The notes: generated from the letters alone by a model not told the origin. Shown: positions 1 through 9,761, counted from the first letter of the stretch. The stretch is 64,000 bases of DNA from Trissonchulus latispiculum (GCA_030248195.1 JASAND010000573.1:20607-84606); one strand, 5' to 3'. Numbers and translations are program-made.

Positions 1-495
1 TCCAAAATGGTCGAAGTTGCTAACGATATTACCTCCGAGGCTATCGAAGCGGATGGTAAAAAGAACAATCTAGTTTTGGTCGCTCTGCCAGAATCGGACG
101 ATGTTCAGGAGCTTCAGTATGTCCATTCCGTTTGTGATAAGTTGAAGATTGATCGTGCTAGCGTGGCCGATGTGTTCAGAGACGGTCGCCCTCCCCGTTC
201 ACCGGATCGCTCTCGCATCATTAAGATTAAGTTTTCGAATCAGACTAGTCGCCGGTCCTTTCTTACCGGCTATAAGGATGTGAGAGCTGATTTGGGATAT
301 GGGGAATCATGGGTTAGACCGGATCTGACATTTCGGCAACGGCAGCGCGAACGACAGTTGGTTTCTGAATTGAAAGATAGGCGTGCTAAGGGAGAAAATG
401 TTAAGATTGCTCGTGGTCAGATTGTGGTTGTTGCTGTTCCTAACTCAACACCCTCAAATTCTAACCCTCCCCCAACTAACTCCCCAAACCAATAG
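1..495 (+). CDS. LINE ORF1 protein, C-terminal part
   Basis: The frame is open from the first base and ends with TAG at 493-495; the first ATG in view is at 7, but the protein probably starts upstream. It contains a conserved-looking block (LVLVALPES, then VFRDGRPP, RIIKIKF and the basic SFLTGYKDVR segment) like the compact nucleic-acid-binding domain of CR1/L2/RTE ORF1 proteins. A basic stretch follows (RQRQRERQLVSELKDRRAKG) and a Pro/Asn-rich tail. The likely role is RNA binding and chaperoning of the element's own transcript. ORF2 starts 51 bp downstream in another frame. The family role is established; assignment to this protein rests on position and motif. Confidence 0.7.
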   Translation, partial: SKMVEVANDITSEAIEADGKKNNLVLVALPESDDVQELQYVHSVCDKLKIDRASVADVFRDGRPPRSPDRSRIIKIKFSNQTSRRSFLTGYKDVRADLGYGESWVRPDLTFRQRQRERQLVSELKDRRAKGENVKIARGQIVVVAVPNSTPSNSNPPPTNSPNQ

Positions 496-545
496 GTGGC
501 CCTAACCATATTTCTACTGATTCCACTACCGGTAACGTTAAATGT

Positions 546-2963
546 TTGTATTTCAATGCGCAGTCACTTACAAATAAGTTTGATGAATTTAATCGTATAC
601 TTATTGAAAGCAAATTTAAAATTATTGGGGTTACTGAAACATGGCTAAGTCCTCAATTTCCCAATTCTTTATTTCTTCAAAATTCTGAGTACACAGTCTT
701 TCGTCAGGACAGGCATCAGCGTGGCCATGGTGGCTGTTTGCTTATGGTCAATAACTGTGTACCAAGCAAACTTGATTTCTCATATAGCTACGATGGTTTT
801 ATTGAAGTTCTTGGTGTCAAAATTTTGTTAAACGAAGTAAATATATTAGTAATCGTAATTTACCGATCGCCAGCAACTCCGCCTGCAACTGATAGCCAAT
901 TATGTGACTTACTAAATGACTTGAACGGCAACAGCGACCTTCTGATCATGGGAGATTTTAACCTTCCTGGTATAGCTTGTGCTGAAAACGGTCTTAGTCT
1001 TAATGCTGGTATCGGTCACGCAAACTACTTGCATTCTTTCTGGAATCTTGGTCTGCAGCAAAAAGTCCGCGTACCAACCAGAAATAATGCTATTCTTGAT
1101 TTGGTTTTAACCAATGATGATATGCTAGTCAGTCAAATGCATGTTGACGTACCTTTCAGCACAAGTGATCACTGTTCTGTTAAATTTGCTTTAAATGTAA
1201 CTGGACAGGAGGATGAAAACGTGCAAAATACGTGTTATTCTATCAAAAAAGGAAATTACATAGATATGAATAACTTTTTGGGAAGTTTAGACTGGACCTG
1301 CCTTTTTGCTAATGATGTGACAGTTTCTGATATGTGGTTAACCTTTATGAATGTACTTGACTATGCGATGTATATGTACATACCTAAGGTTGTCTGTCGT
1401 GATAGCAGACGAAATGTGTGGTCTCAAAGTACAGCAAGGGCTTATACGAAAAAAAGGTGTTTGTGGCGTCGGTACAGACAAACCCGAACAGCCGCACTTC
1501 TAGCAAGATATAAGCAGGCAGCTAAAGCTGCAAAGAAAGCTGCCAACGATGAAATTGAAAGTCGTGAGAGGAAAATTCTCAATGCCTCAAATCAGCGCAG
1601 TTTTTTCAATTATGTAAATTCTAAACTAAGTTCCAAAGGTACAATTCCAGTTCTTTGTAGGAATACTACTTTGTGTACCTCAAAACATGAAAAAGCCGAT
1701 ATTTTACAGGACCATTTTTTGTCTGTTTTTACAAATGATGATAATAATCTACCGCAGTTTGAGGTTAGAACCCAACATTCTATGACAGAGATTGATATAT
1801 CGCAAGAAAAAGTTTATAATTTACTAAAATCATTGCCGTCTAAATTATCGACAGGCCCGGATAACGTCTCATGCTATTTCTTGAAAAGGATTGCTTCATC
1901 CGTCGCCGAACCATTAACACTTATTTTTCAAACGTCTGTTCAGACCGGCCAGCTGCCTACTGATTGGCTGAGTGCGCTGGTAGTGCCAATTTATAAAAAA
2001 GGCGAAATTTCAGACCCTTCAAATTACCGTCCAATCAGTCTAACCTCTGTTGTTTGTAAGGTTTTAGAACGCATTATTAAGGATGAAATAGCTCATTTTC
2101 TTAAACAGCATGGCCTTCTTACTCGCAGTCAACATGGATTTCTTAGTAATAGGTCTACACTGACAAATCTCTTAGAAAGCTCCAGGTCTTGGTTTATAGC
2201 AAAAAATGAAAGAAAATCTGTTCATTCTGTTTATATAGATTTTGCAAAAGCTTTCGACACTGTTTCACACCAGAAATTAATCTATAAGCTGGAAAAGTAT
2301 GGAATAAGTGGCAATGTATTAAAATGGATAACCGCGTTTCTGACAGGAAGAAGCCAGAGGGTTAAGGTTGGAGATTACCTTTCCTATACTGGCAGGGTAA
2401 CGAGTGGTGTACCTCAGGGATCTGTCCTTGGACCTCTTTTGTTTTTGCTTTATATTAATGACTTACCAGACTGTATAAGAAATGGAGAAATTTCACTCTT
2501 TGCGGACGATGCAAACATTTTCTATGTTTTGGATAGGTCTACTCAGTTCAGTGTTGGTTTGCAAGAAGACTTAGATAGGCTGTATGAGTGGTCCAGACTA
2601 TGGCAGCTAAATATTGCTCTTAATAAATGTTTTGTTTTTGTCTGTGGTACCGTGAATAATGTATTGCCTACTTACCGTTTAGGTGATGTGGCGCTTGACT
2701 GTTCTTTAAAGGCAAAAGATCTAGGGGTCTGGATGACCTCAAACTTAAAAGTCAGTTTGCAGTGTACTGAAATTTCCAAAAAAGCAATGCGGGTATCTGC
2801 GTGTATTTTTCGAGCCTTTAAGACCAGAAAAACAGACTTCCTCCTGCGGATGTTTAAAACATATGTTAGACCAATTTTTGAATATGCTAGTGTTATATGG
2901 TCGCCATATTTACTTCAATTGAAAGGGTTCAACGTTCTTACACCTAAAGAATACCTGAAATAA
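546..2963 (+). CDS. LINE ORF2: endonuclease-reverse transcriptase
   Basis: 805 codons. Residues about 1-210 form an endonuclease/exonuclease/phosphatase domain: FNAQSLTNKFDEF at the start, VTETWLSP with the catalytic Glu, IMGDFNLPG with the metal-binding Asp/Asn, and the closing TSDHCSV (SDH) near residue 207. The reverse transcriptase covers about 430-720: NYRPISLT, YIDFAKAFDTVSH (motif A), SGVPQGSVLGPLLF (motif B) and FADDANIF (motif C catalytic DD near residue 652). There is no RNase H domain. The first ATG may not be the true start, because the frame is open just upstream. It acts on genomic DNA by target-primed reverse transcription. The last ~15 codons are out of frame because of a 1-nt shift near 2925; the true C-terminus continues in another frame. 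Confidence 0.88.
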   Translation: MYFNAQSLTNKFDEFNRILIESKFKIIGVTETWLSPQFPNSLFLQNSEYTVFRQDRHQRGHGGCLLMVNNCVPSKLDFSYSYDGFIEVLGVKILLNEVNILVIVIYRSPATPPATDSQLCDLLNDLNGNSDLLIMGDFNLPGIACAENGLSLNAGIGHANYLHSFWNLGLQQKVRVPTRNNAILDLVLTNDDMLVSQMHVDVPFSTSDHCSVKFALNVTGQEDENVQNTCYSIKKGNYIDMNNFLGSLDWTCLFANDVTVSDMWLTFMNVLDYAMYMYIPKVVCRDSRRNVWSQSTARAYTKKRCLWRRYRQTRTAALLARYKQAAKAAKKAANDEIESRERKILNASNQRSFFNYVNSKLSSKGTIPVLCRNTTLCTSKHEKADILQDHFLSVFTNDDNNLPQFEVRTQHSMTEIDISQEKVYNLLKSLPSKLSTGPDNVSCYFLKRIASSVAEPLTLIFQTSVQTGQLPTDWLSALVVPIYKKGEISDPSNYRPISLTSVVCKVLERIIKDEIAHFLKQHGLLTRSQHGFLSNRSTLTNLLESSRSWFIAKNERKSVHSVYIDFAKAFDTVSHQKLIYKLEKYGISGNVLKWITAFLTGRSQRVKVGDYLSYTGRVTSGVPQGSVLGPLLFLLYINDLPDCIRNGEISLFADDANIFYVLDRSTQFSVGLQEDLDRLYEWSRLWQLNIALNKCFVFVCGTVNNVLPTYRLGDVALDCSLKAKDLGVWMTSNLKVSLQCTEISKKAMRVSACIFRAFKTRKTDFLLRMFKTYVRPIFEYASVIWSPYLLQLKGFNVLTPKEYLK

Positions 2964-3316
2964 CAAATTTGACTTATACAGAAAGATTGCAGTTTCTAGG
3001 TCTTAAAAGTCTGGAATATAGAAGATTATGTTTTGACCTAAAACTAGCTTATCAAATTGTTTCAGGAACAATTGACTTACCGTTTGAAAATTATTTCCAC
3101 TATGATAACGTATTTAGTCATCGCTACCATATTTTGAAACTTGTTGAGACTAGAACAACTTTAGACGTGGTACAGAACTCTTAGTTTTTCAGGAATCCTA
3201 AATTATGGAACGCGTTACCTGAACATGTAGTAACTCAGGATAGTCTGCACAATTTTACTGTAGAGTTGGATAAAATATGTCTAGATGCTTTTCTTAAAGG
3301 GCGGGGGGTTAGGTGA
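2920..3316 (+). pseudogene. Frameshifted C-terminal end of LINE ORF2
   Basis: After the shift near 2925 the normal CR1-type C-terminus is readable in the next frame: an in-frame TAA where a Lys is expected, then NLTYTERLQFLGLKSLEYRR, a TAG at 3182-3184, then LWNALPEH and finally AFLKGRG before TGA at 3314-3316. The same FLKGRG ending occurs in the second copy at 51573. Two stop codons and one frameshift make the full ORF2 non-functional as read, although each could be a sequencing error. Confidence 0.75.
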
Positions 3317-3487
3317 CCACCGTGTCCTCTCCCACCCTATACTCATTACGTTTGCTTTACCTTTGCTACTGTTTCTGTATCAGTATTATGCCGTAATCAT
3401 GTGCTGGAGGAACGCCGGATCTTGTAGGATGTTATTGTAACGTAACTCGCCGTAGTATTGTAAAGCCGGCGCTTTTGAGTATTAAAA

Positions 3488-3512
3488 TTCTTCTTCTTCT
3501 TCTTCTTCTTCT
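3488..3512 (+). repeat. (TTC)n tail of the LINE
   Basis: Eight TTC units follow the LINE 3' UTR. CR1/L2-type elements end in short tandem repeats instead of poly(A), so this marks the 3' boundary of the insertion. Confidence 0.8.
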
Positions 3513-3564
3513 ATAAACAATTAGTAACCATTGAAGTTATATACAGGTTTTGAACTGGAAGCAC

Positions 3565-4155
3565 AAAAAATGTGTTAGTTTTGAAGAGCTTCGTAAGCAC
3601 ATTACAATCTGTGAAGTGAATGGAAAACGTATTCAGAAATTCAGCAGGTGTGCATATTTGCGAATACTTTGAAAATTTTTGTCGCAATCCCTGCTGCTTG
3701 TTCTACGGCTCTCGCCTCTCCACGTCGCCCGACCCCCCTCCCGTTGTGCGAAGGGGGACCGCGCAAAATACTTTCAGGTACATGTATGACACAAATATTG
3801 GCTTTCATACACACAGAAACACAAACGTGTTTGTAATGTGTGCAAAACACAATCTGCTAAATCTAACAGGCGTACGTATTATATATTTTAATTCGGGTGA
3901 TGCCATTATATTGTAATGCTTAATGCAGCAAACAACAACCATTAAAACGTGAAAATTTAAAAATCCATGAGAAGCTAGAGAACTAAAATTTGGCAATTTA
4001 CCGGAGATGTGGGGTTCTAAAAGGCAGGGTTCCTCACAGTGTATTTTGCTCAAAAACGCGTAATTACACACTTTTTCTGGACAATTTCTCAACTTAGAGA
4101 CTTAGATAATGTTTTCATCAGGAATTTTTCAAAATTTAAAAATTTCGCCTATATA
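3565..4155. other. Outer arm segment, no identified gene
   Basis: Mirrored at 49031-50046 in the right arm. It includes a C-rich patch near 3730 and the motif GGGACCGCGC near 3757, which is similar to repeats at 52310-52360. I see no coding feature in it. Confidence 0.5.
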
Positions 4156-4350
4156 TATGTTACGTACAAAACCCGAAATCGTACAAAACTGGTATTGTAT
4201 GGGTCATTTTGTACAAAACTAGTTTCGTATGGCCTCCCTCGTACAATTCTAGTTTTGTATGGCCTCATTCTTACAAGTCTAGTTTTGTATGGCTGTGACC
4301 GTACAATTCTAGTTTTGGACGTACAAAACTGTTTCAATAGGATTTGGCAA
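4156..4350 (+). repeat. Left terminal inverted repeat with internal palindromic subrepeats
   Basis: Contains about five degenerate units spaced ~34 bp, each close to the palindrome GTACAAAACTAGTTTTGTA. The inverted counterpart is 7175-7364. Repeated palindromes inside a TIR are typical of transposase-binding arrays, but that function is inferred. Confidence 0.8.
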
Positions 4351-4661
4351 ACATTTATTCATTTATTTATTTATGCGCTAACGCGCTCCCCCTGGAATAG
4401 GGAAAATTTGACGGAATGTGTATAATCTTGACATTGTTTGGTCTGTGGCCAGCGGAGGAGTGGACCGATCGGGCTGAAACTTGGTGCGTGAAGAGCCTGT
4501 GGGCAGGGGTACATGCTGTGAAAATTTCAGCCGGATCGGCCGGGTAGATCTTGGGATATGAAAATTGGCCCCCAGCGCAGGTCGCGTTTCTCCAGCTCAC
4601 GTAAATATGAACATAGGCTATATATAGGGTGTCGGCCGGTGCCCTGTGGCCGTGACCAGGG

Positions 4662-4908
4662 TCCGGACCGGTCCAAAATCGATTTTTTGAAAGGTTTTCA
4701 AGTTTGGTATCAAATGAAAGCCCATGGTGAGGCGACCATTTTTTATCATTACAGGACCCCTCTAAAGTGTCCCTAGCGATCTCAGGGGTGAGGACAGGTC
4801 AAAAATCGATTTATCGAAAAGCTGGCAAATTTGGTATAAATGAAAGCCCTTTGGGAGGTGAACAATTTTTGTCATTGGAGCACTTCTCTGAAGTGTCCCT
4901 AGCGACCT
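4662..4908 (+). repeat. Two tandem copies of a ~125-bp unit
   Basis: Copy one at 4662-4782 and copy two at 4789-4908 share AAAATCGATTT, TTTGGTAT, AATGAAAGCCC and AAGTGTCCCTAGCGA in the same order. They lie inside the 3.2-kb element and have no coding potential. Confidence 0.6.
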
Positions 4909-5067
4909 GTGGCGCCCTGGCAAGAGGTCCTAACTGGTCAAGATTTCCAACGTATATATGCCCAATAGACTTACTTTTATCAACGTTTGCAGATTATATA
5001 AAAACGACTAACAAAAATATTCATATTACTATTTTACGATTTTACTAGAGAATAATAACTAACATTT

Positions 5068-6590
5068 CAGCGACCCCGATTTACATATAAGGGCAAGCTT
5101 TCAGGCAGTTCCAATTTGTCTATTTCAAGTTACAGAGAGTGCTGCGGCTGCAGCGCAGCACGATAGCAGCACTGCACAGCGACGAGGATACTCTCATCAT
5201 GTTCAGCGACCCCGATTTACTATATAAGGGCAAGCTTTCAGGCAGTTTCAAATTGTCTATTTCAAGTTACAGAGCGTGCTGCGGCTGCAGCGCAGCACGA
5301 TAGCAGCACTGCACAGCGACGAGGATACTCTCATCATGTTCAGCGACCCCGATTTACTATATATATAAGGGCAAGCTTTCAGGCAGTTTCAAATTGTCTA
5401 TTTCAAGTTACAGAGCGTGCTGCGGCTGCAGCGCCGCAGCGCAGCACGATATCAGCACCGCACAGCGACGAGGATACTCTCATCGTGTTCGGCGACCGAT
5501 TTACTATATAAGGGCAAGCTTTCAGGCAGTTTCAAATTGTCTATTTCAAGTTACAGAGCGTGCTGCGGCTGCAGCGCCGCAGCGCAGCACGATAGCAGCA
5601 CCGCACAGCGACGAGGATACTCTCATCGTGTTCAGCAACCCCGACTTACTATATAAGGGCAAGCTTTCAGGCAGTTTCAAATTGTCTAATTCAAGTTACA
5701 GAGCGTGCTGCGGCTGCAGCGCCGCAGCGCAGCACGATAGCAGCACCGCACAGCGACGAGGATACTCTCATCGTGTTCAGCGACCCCGATTTACATATAA
5801 GGGCAAGCTTTCAGGCAGTTCCAACTTGTCTATTTCAAGTTACAGAGCGCGCTGCACGGTGCTGCGGCTGCAGCGCCGCAGCGCAGCACGATAGCAGCAC
5901 CGCACAGCGACGAGGATACTCTCATCGTGTTCAGCGACCCCGATTTACTATATAAGGGCAAGCTTTCAGGCAGTTTCAAATTGTCTATTTCAAGTTACAG
6001 AGCGTGCTGCGGCTGCAGCGCCGCAGCGCAGCACGATAGCAGCACCGCACAGCGACGAGGATACTCTCATCGTGTTCAGCGACCCCGATTTACTATATAA
6101 GGGCAAGCTTTCAGGCAGTTTCAACTTGTCCATTTCAAGTTACAGGGCGTGCTGCACGGTGCTGCGGCTGCAGCGCCGCAGCGCAGCACGATAGCAGCGC
6201 CGCACAGCGACGAGTATACTCTCATCGTGTTCAGCAACCCCGATTTACTATATAAGGGCAAGCTTTCAGGCAGTTTCAACTTGTCCATTTCAAGTTACAG
6301 AGCATGCTGCACGGAGCTGCACCTGCAGCGTCGCTGCGGCTGCCGCATCGCAGTGCAACGCAATAGCGGCACCACACGGAGAAGCAAACATGCCTATCGT
6401 GATCAGCGACCCCGATTTACTATGGCTGCCACAAAAAGGCCGAAAATAGCCGTTTTTAGCGACTTTTCCCAACTTTGACCCTGGGCGAGGAACCACAGGC
6501 GCCATGCAGCCCGAGGGTCACATCCGTCGGTTTCGGCGATATGCTCATCGTTTTCAGCGACCCCGATTTACTATATAAGCGCACCACCAA
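5068..6590 (+). repeat. Tandem satellite, ~10 monomers of 136-171 bp
   Basis: Monomers begin CAGCGACCCCGATTTA at about 5068, 5204, 5341, 5490, 5633, 5778, 5932, 6077, 6232 and 6403, with a last partial one near 6555. Each contains CTATATAAGGGCAAGC, a TTTCAAGTTACAGAG segment and a GCTGCGGCTGCAGCGCCGCA hairpin-like block. The open frames across it result from the repeat and are not genes. The last unit (6526-6590) carries CGGTTTCGGCGATATGC, also found in every monomer of the intronic satellite at 55955-57445. Confidence 0.9.
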
Positions 6591-7174
6591 ATGGCCGAAA
6601 AATGCCATTTTAGACGACTTTTTGACAATTTTCTATGTTGGGACCCTCGAAAATTTTCTAAGTCCGAATGTTCGTGAGCCCATGTTTGACAGTCTGTAAA
6701 AATCGCTAGGGGCCGAATTGGGCCAAAATAATCAATAGTGAACAGGTTCATGGTTTCGACAACAAGATAATAATAGGTAAAGGTCGCCCCCATAAGGCAT
6801 GTGAAGAATCCTTTGGTGAGTTACGGGACATAAAGCGTAAAGGAGAAACATCAGAGAAAAAACCCCACCTAGAAAGTATATATATAGGTCTGAAAAATGA
6901 AAATTTTCAAAGTTCATTTTTTCCGGGCAAGTTTGGTATCATTCGAAAGCTCTTGGCCTGGGGATTTCAAAATTGTAAATATTAGCTCTTAATTCCTCAC
7001 CGCTAATTAGTTACGCCTAATTAAGCATTTTGAAAACACGCAAAGTGCCTTTTTGGCTCATATTATGGGGGGCTCTCCGAGCTCCCCCATGATTATTGGG
7101 AATTAATTCTTAAAGCTTCAATGCTTGAAATTATGTATAAACTTGAATAGTAATGAATAAGTGGTTGCCAAATC

Positions 7175-7364
7175 CTATTGAAACAGTTTTGTACGTCCAA
7201 AGCTAGAATTGTACGGTCACAGCCATACAAAACTAGAATTGTACGAGTGAGGCCATACAAAACTAGAATTGTACGAGGCGAGGGAGGCCATACGAAACTA
7301 GTTTTGTACAAAATGACCCATACAATACTAGTTTTGTACGATTTCGGGTTTTGTACGTAACATA
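7175..7364 (-). repeat. Right terminal inverted repeat
   Basis: Reverse complement of 4156-4350 with few differences, ending GTACGTAACATA. It carries the same series of AAACTAGTTT-type palindromes. Confidence 0.8.
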
Positions 7365-7973
7365 TACATTTTTGAGGGGTTTGCATGCGGTGTTTTGAAT
7401 AAACACAACACTACTGAACGAACAACAAACACTTTCGTAAAACGCCTTCTCACCAAACATTTTCAGTTGCTGAAGCAAAATTTAGCTGGATTCTTGCAAA
7501 GTTGGAGTAGGAGCCCGCCTTTCGATAATAAATTGTGTGGTTACTTGATCTACCACGACCTTGTTGCAGATGGTGTTCTGCTGTAGAATGAACTGATGAA
7601 CCGAAAGCTTGTTACGGAAAATTAATAAAATCAGTCCTGACGTATCATCGATCGTATGCAGCAGAGCTGCTTACAACAAATTAGCGACTTCGGCTCTCTG
7701 TTAATTTCCATAATTCTATCAAGCCAAAACCACCCCAACGTAAGTTTTCTTGCTGCATTTTAATTCTCTAGCTACCAGGAATGGGCATCGGAAAATGGAG
7801 GGCTTTCGGAAAAACTCAGGAGTCAGGAGTGTTTTTCCACCAAGTTGGAAAAAGTTTAAAAACTTCGGAAAATTAGCAGGCATTACAGAAAAAACCGGGA
7901 AAAACTAGTTGTTTCCTATTTTTTAATGGGGTGGGGTCCCCCACTTTTCGAAAGCCCCCCTCCCACTTTTGGC
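7365..7973. other. Arm segment, nothing identified
   Basis: Mirrored at 48430-49020. Mixed AT-rich sequence without recognisable protein or RNA features. Confidence 0.4.
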
Positions 7974-8650
7974 AGCCCACCCCCCATCTTACGGTCCTAG
8001 GTTCGAACCCCCGCTGCCACAAGGCTTTCACAAGTCCCCTTGAGCAAGGGAGTAAGCACATATCGGTTCGCCGTGGGCTCCAGCCAACCCAGCTGTCTGG
8101 GTTTTCTTTAGTAGGGAGGGGTGGGGGGGCGCCCCCCACTTTTTGGGTTCCCCCCCACTTTTTTGGGCTCCCCCCCCCCAATAACTATAAGGTGCCCAGA
8201 AAAAGCAAAATTTTAAGGATTTTTGGTCAAAGTAAGTTTTCAAAAATTTTCCGGCTTCGCCGGAATTTTTTGGTCAAAATCGTCTATTTTGGTAATAAAA
8301 CTTGATTTTTCAGCACTTTCGAGCTTAGTAGTAGCACTATATGCAGAAAACACGTAATTTTTACGGTATTTTTAGCGTTTTCAGCCCATTTGATCTTCCC
8401 CCACTTTTTTGGCCTAGAGAAAACCCAGGCTGTCTATCCTTAACTGGTCGATAAATGGGTACCACTGCGGTGGGAAGGTAACAGGAGCCTGTGTTCTGGC
8501 GTAATGCCTGATGAAGGGCTGGCCCACCTTCCACAGATGTAGTCAACATTAGAGTTGTCGCTCCTGGCTTCGAGCTGTGAATCCGGAGATAAGCACTCTA
8601 TAACCTTCTGTAGGTTGGAGTTCTCTCCAGGGGTCACTTTACCTTTCTTT
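7974..8650 (+). mobile_element. tRNA-derived SINE with V/Deu-like core, split by a MITE
   Basis: A pol III B-box-like GGTTCGAACCC lies at 8001-8011. It is followed by CCTTGAGCAAGG near 8038 and, across the inserted element at 8097-8428, by CCAACCCAGCTGT and AAATGGGTACC. This order of a tRNA-like head, a TTGAGCAAGG block and a CAGCTG/AAATGGGTACC block resembles the conserved core of V-SINE/DeuSINE families. The A box and exact ends were not resolved. The mirrored copy is 47750-48425. Confidence 0.6.
8097..8428. mobile_element. G/C-run MITE (CTGGGTTTTC ends), 5-bp TSD GCTGT
   Basis: 332 bp with ends CTGGGTTTTCTTTAG and CTAGAGAAAACCCAG, flanked on both sides by GCTGT (8092-8096 and 8429-8433). 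The inside has C-rich and T-rich runs and the hairpin CCGGCTTCGCCGG near 8250. It is inserted in the SINE core. The mirrored copy is 47959-48291. Confidence 0.85.
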
Positions 8651-9037
8651 ACCCCCACGTTTTTGGGGGTCGCCCAAAAGTGTCGAAAAACAGCTATTTT
8701 TTGTGTTTTTACTAAAAATGCTAATTTTTCGCTTAAAATTTTGGTATTACACACCTTGGACTCACCCCCCCCAACTTCCCCCTCCCTAGGGGAGGGCAAG
8801 CACCACCCACTTTCAAAATCCTGAAAAATTGCCAGGGTCCTGCAAAATTTTTTCCTGAAAAACCCAACCCTCCTAGCTCCGTACAAATAGATGCAGGTAG
8901 CTGTGTAGTAATTGCTTAACTTTTTAAATTTTGTCAAGCTGATTCGGAGCAGCTTCTTCAACTTTTGACGTAAATTTAAGTTTTTGATTTTCACTTATAA
9001 ATACGCGGCCTGTAAAATGCATATATACGTACAAGTA
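8651..9037. other. Arm segment with another G/C-run module
   Basis: 8650-8890 holds C-runs (CCCCCCCCAACTTCCCCCTC) and T-rich stretches like the G/C-run MITEs, but I could not define its ends or a target duplication. Mirrored near 47500-47750. Confidence 0.4.
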
Positions 9038-9244
9038 CAGTACAGCTCATTTCAAAGTGAGTTTGAAGCGATGTCGCAAAAGCAAATTACGCGACATTTT
9101 TCGCGAAATGTCGTTAATTTTTGGCGACATTTCTCTAAGATTTTGGGAGATTTCGCGAATTTTTAAGCGAAATGTCGCCAATTTCGCGACATTTCGCCAG
9201 ATTTGGGACTTCGCCTCAAACGCACTTTGAAATGACCTGTACTG
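9038..9244. mobile_element. 207-bp mariner-type MITE, left arm only
   Basis: The ends CAGTACAGCTCATTTCAAAG and its imperfect reverse complement ending CCTGTACTG are flanked by TA (9036-9037 and 9245-9246). The interior is built from TCGCGAAA/TTTCGCGA-like words. The right arm has the empty site at 47331-47346 (reverse complement CGTACAAG-TA-GTAAGC), showing TA-target insertion after the arms separated. Two relatives are at 13778-14075 and near 23823. Confidence 0.88.
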
Positions 9245-9381
9245 TAATAAGCAAAATGCGAGTAAATTTAATATTTTTAGATAGTTACAAACTTTTTTCT
9301 GAAAAATTGCGATTGCGAAACTTTTTGGAGAGAGTTACAAACTGTTTTCTGAAAAATTGCGAAACTTTTTGGAGAGGTATG

Positions 9382-9755
9382 CTGGGCTTATTCTAGGGGC
9401 TTTTTCTTGGGGGGGCTCCTTGGGGGCCCCTCCCCCAAAAGTCCGAGGGGTAAGGTATTTTTGGGGGGGCCAAAATTTTTCAGAAAATATGCTAAAAATA
9501 GCGATATTTTTCTGGCATATACTATAAAAGTTAATGTTTGCAGCAAAAATAAGCAGATTTAGTGTTGAAAACGGCAAAAATTAAGTAAAAATCTCGGAAA
9601 ATTTTTGAAAATTTGACCTTCTGGGCGATTTTTTCCGGAAAAATTTGGTACCAAAAGGGGCGCCCACTTTTGGGGGGATTTTTGGGGGGAACGATTTTTT
9701 GGGGGGAAAGGGTGCTTATGGGGGGCCCCCACCCCCCTCACTAGAATAAGCCCAG
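9382..9755. mobile_element. G/C-run MITE (CTGGGCTTATTC ends)
   Basis: 374 bp with ends CTGGGCTTATTCTAG and CTAGAATAAGCCCAG. The flanking GGTATG duplication (9376-9381, 9756-9761) looks 6 bp long, against 5 bp in relatives. Contains G8-like runs, a TTTGGTACCAAA palindrome and A/T-rich middle. The same insertion is in the right arm at 46795-47201. Confidence 0.85.
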
Positions 9756-9761
9756 GGTATG

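Larger units (their letters stand above)
1..3512 (+). mobile_element. CR1/L2-group LINE retrotransposon, 5' end outside the window
   Basis: A non-LTR retrotransposon copy made of the 3' part of ORF1, a full endonuclease-reverse transcriptase ORF2, a 3' UTR and a (TTC)n tail. The order ORF1, apurinic-type endonuclease, RT, no RNase H, and a short microsatellite tail instead of poly(A) fits the CR1/L2/Rex1 group. ORF2 is open for 805 codons and is spoiled only near its end, so this is a young copy. It lies just outside the left end of the giant palindrome. A related, more decayed 5'-truncated copy lies just outside the right end (50073-51573). Confidence 0.9.
4156..7364. mobile_element. 3.2-kb TIR element carrying a satellite array, TA target duplication
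   Basis: Both ends are inverted copies: TATGTTACGTACAAAAC at the left and its reverse complement at the right, about 190-200 bp of terminal inverted repeat. The right arm holds the empty site at 49020-49044: GCC TATATA CATTTTT there against GCC TATATA-element-TA CATTTTT here, which gives a TA target duplication. It has no transposase ORF. The interior holds a short repeat pair (4662-4908), a tandem satellite (5068-6590) and unassigned sequence to 7170. TA duplication suggests mobilisation by a Tc1/mariner-like enzyme, which is inferred. Confidence 0.85.

Noticed and set aside
4156..4337. CRISPR-like spaced repeats (about 34 bp apart)
   Set aside because: The repeats are degenerate palindromes inside a transposon TIR in animal DNA, with no unique spacers.
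5394..6478. Open reading frames of 60-166 codons across the tandem repeat
   Set aside because: They repeat the same segment in different frames and follow the satellite monomer; no conserved protein.
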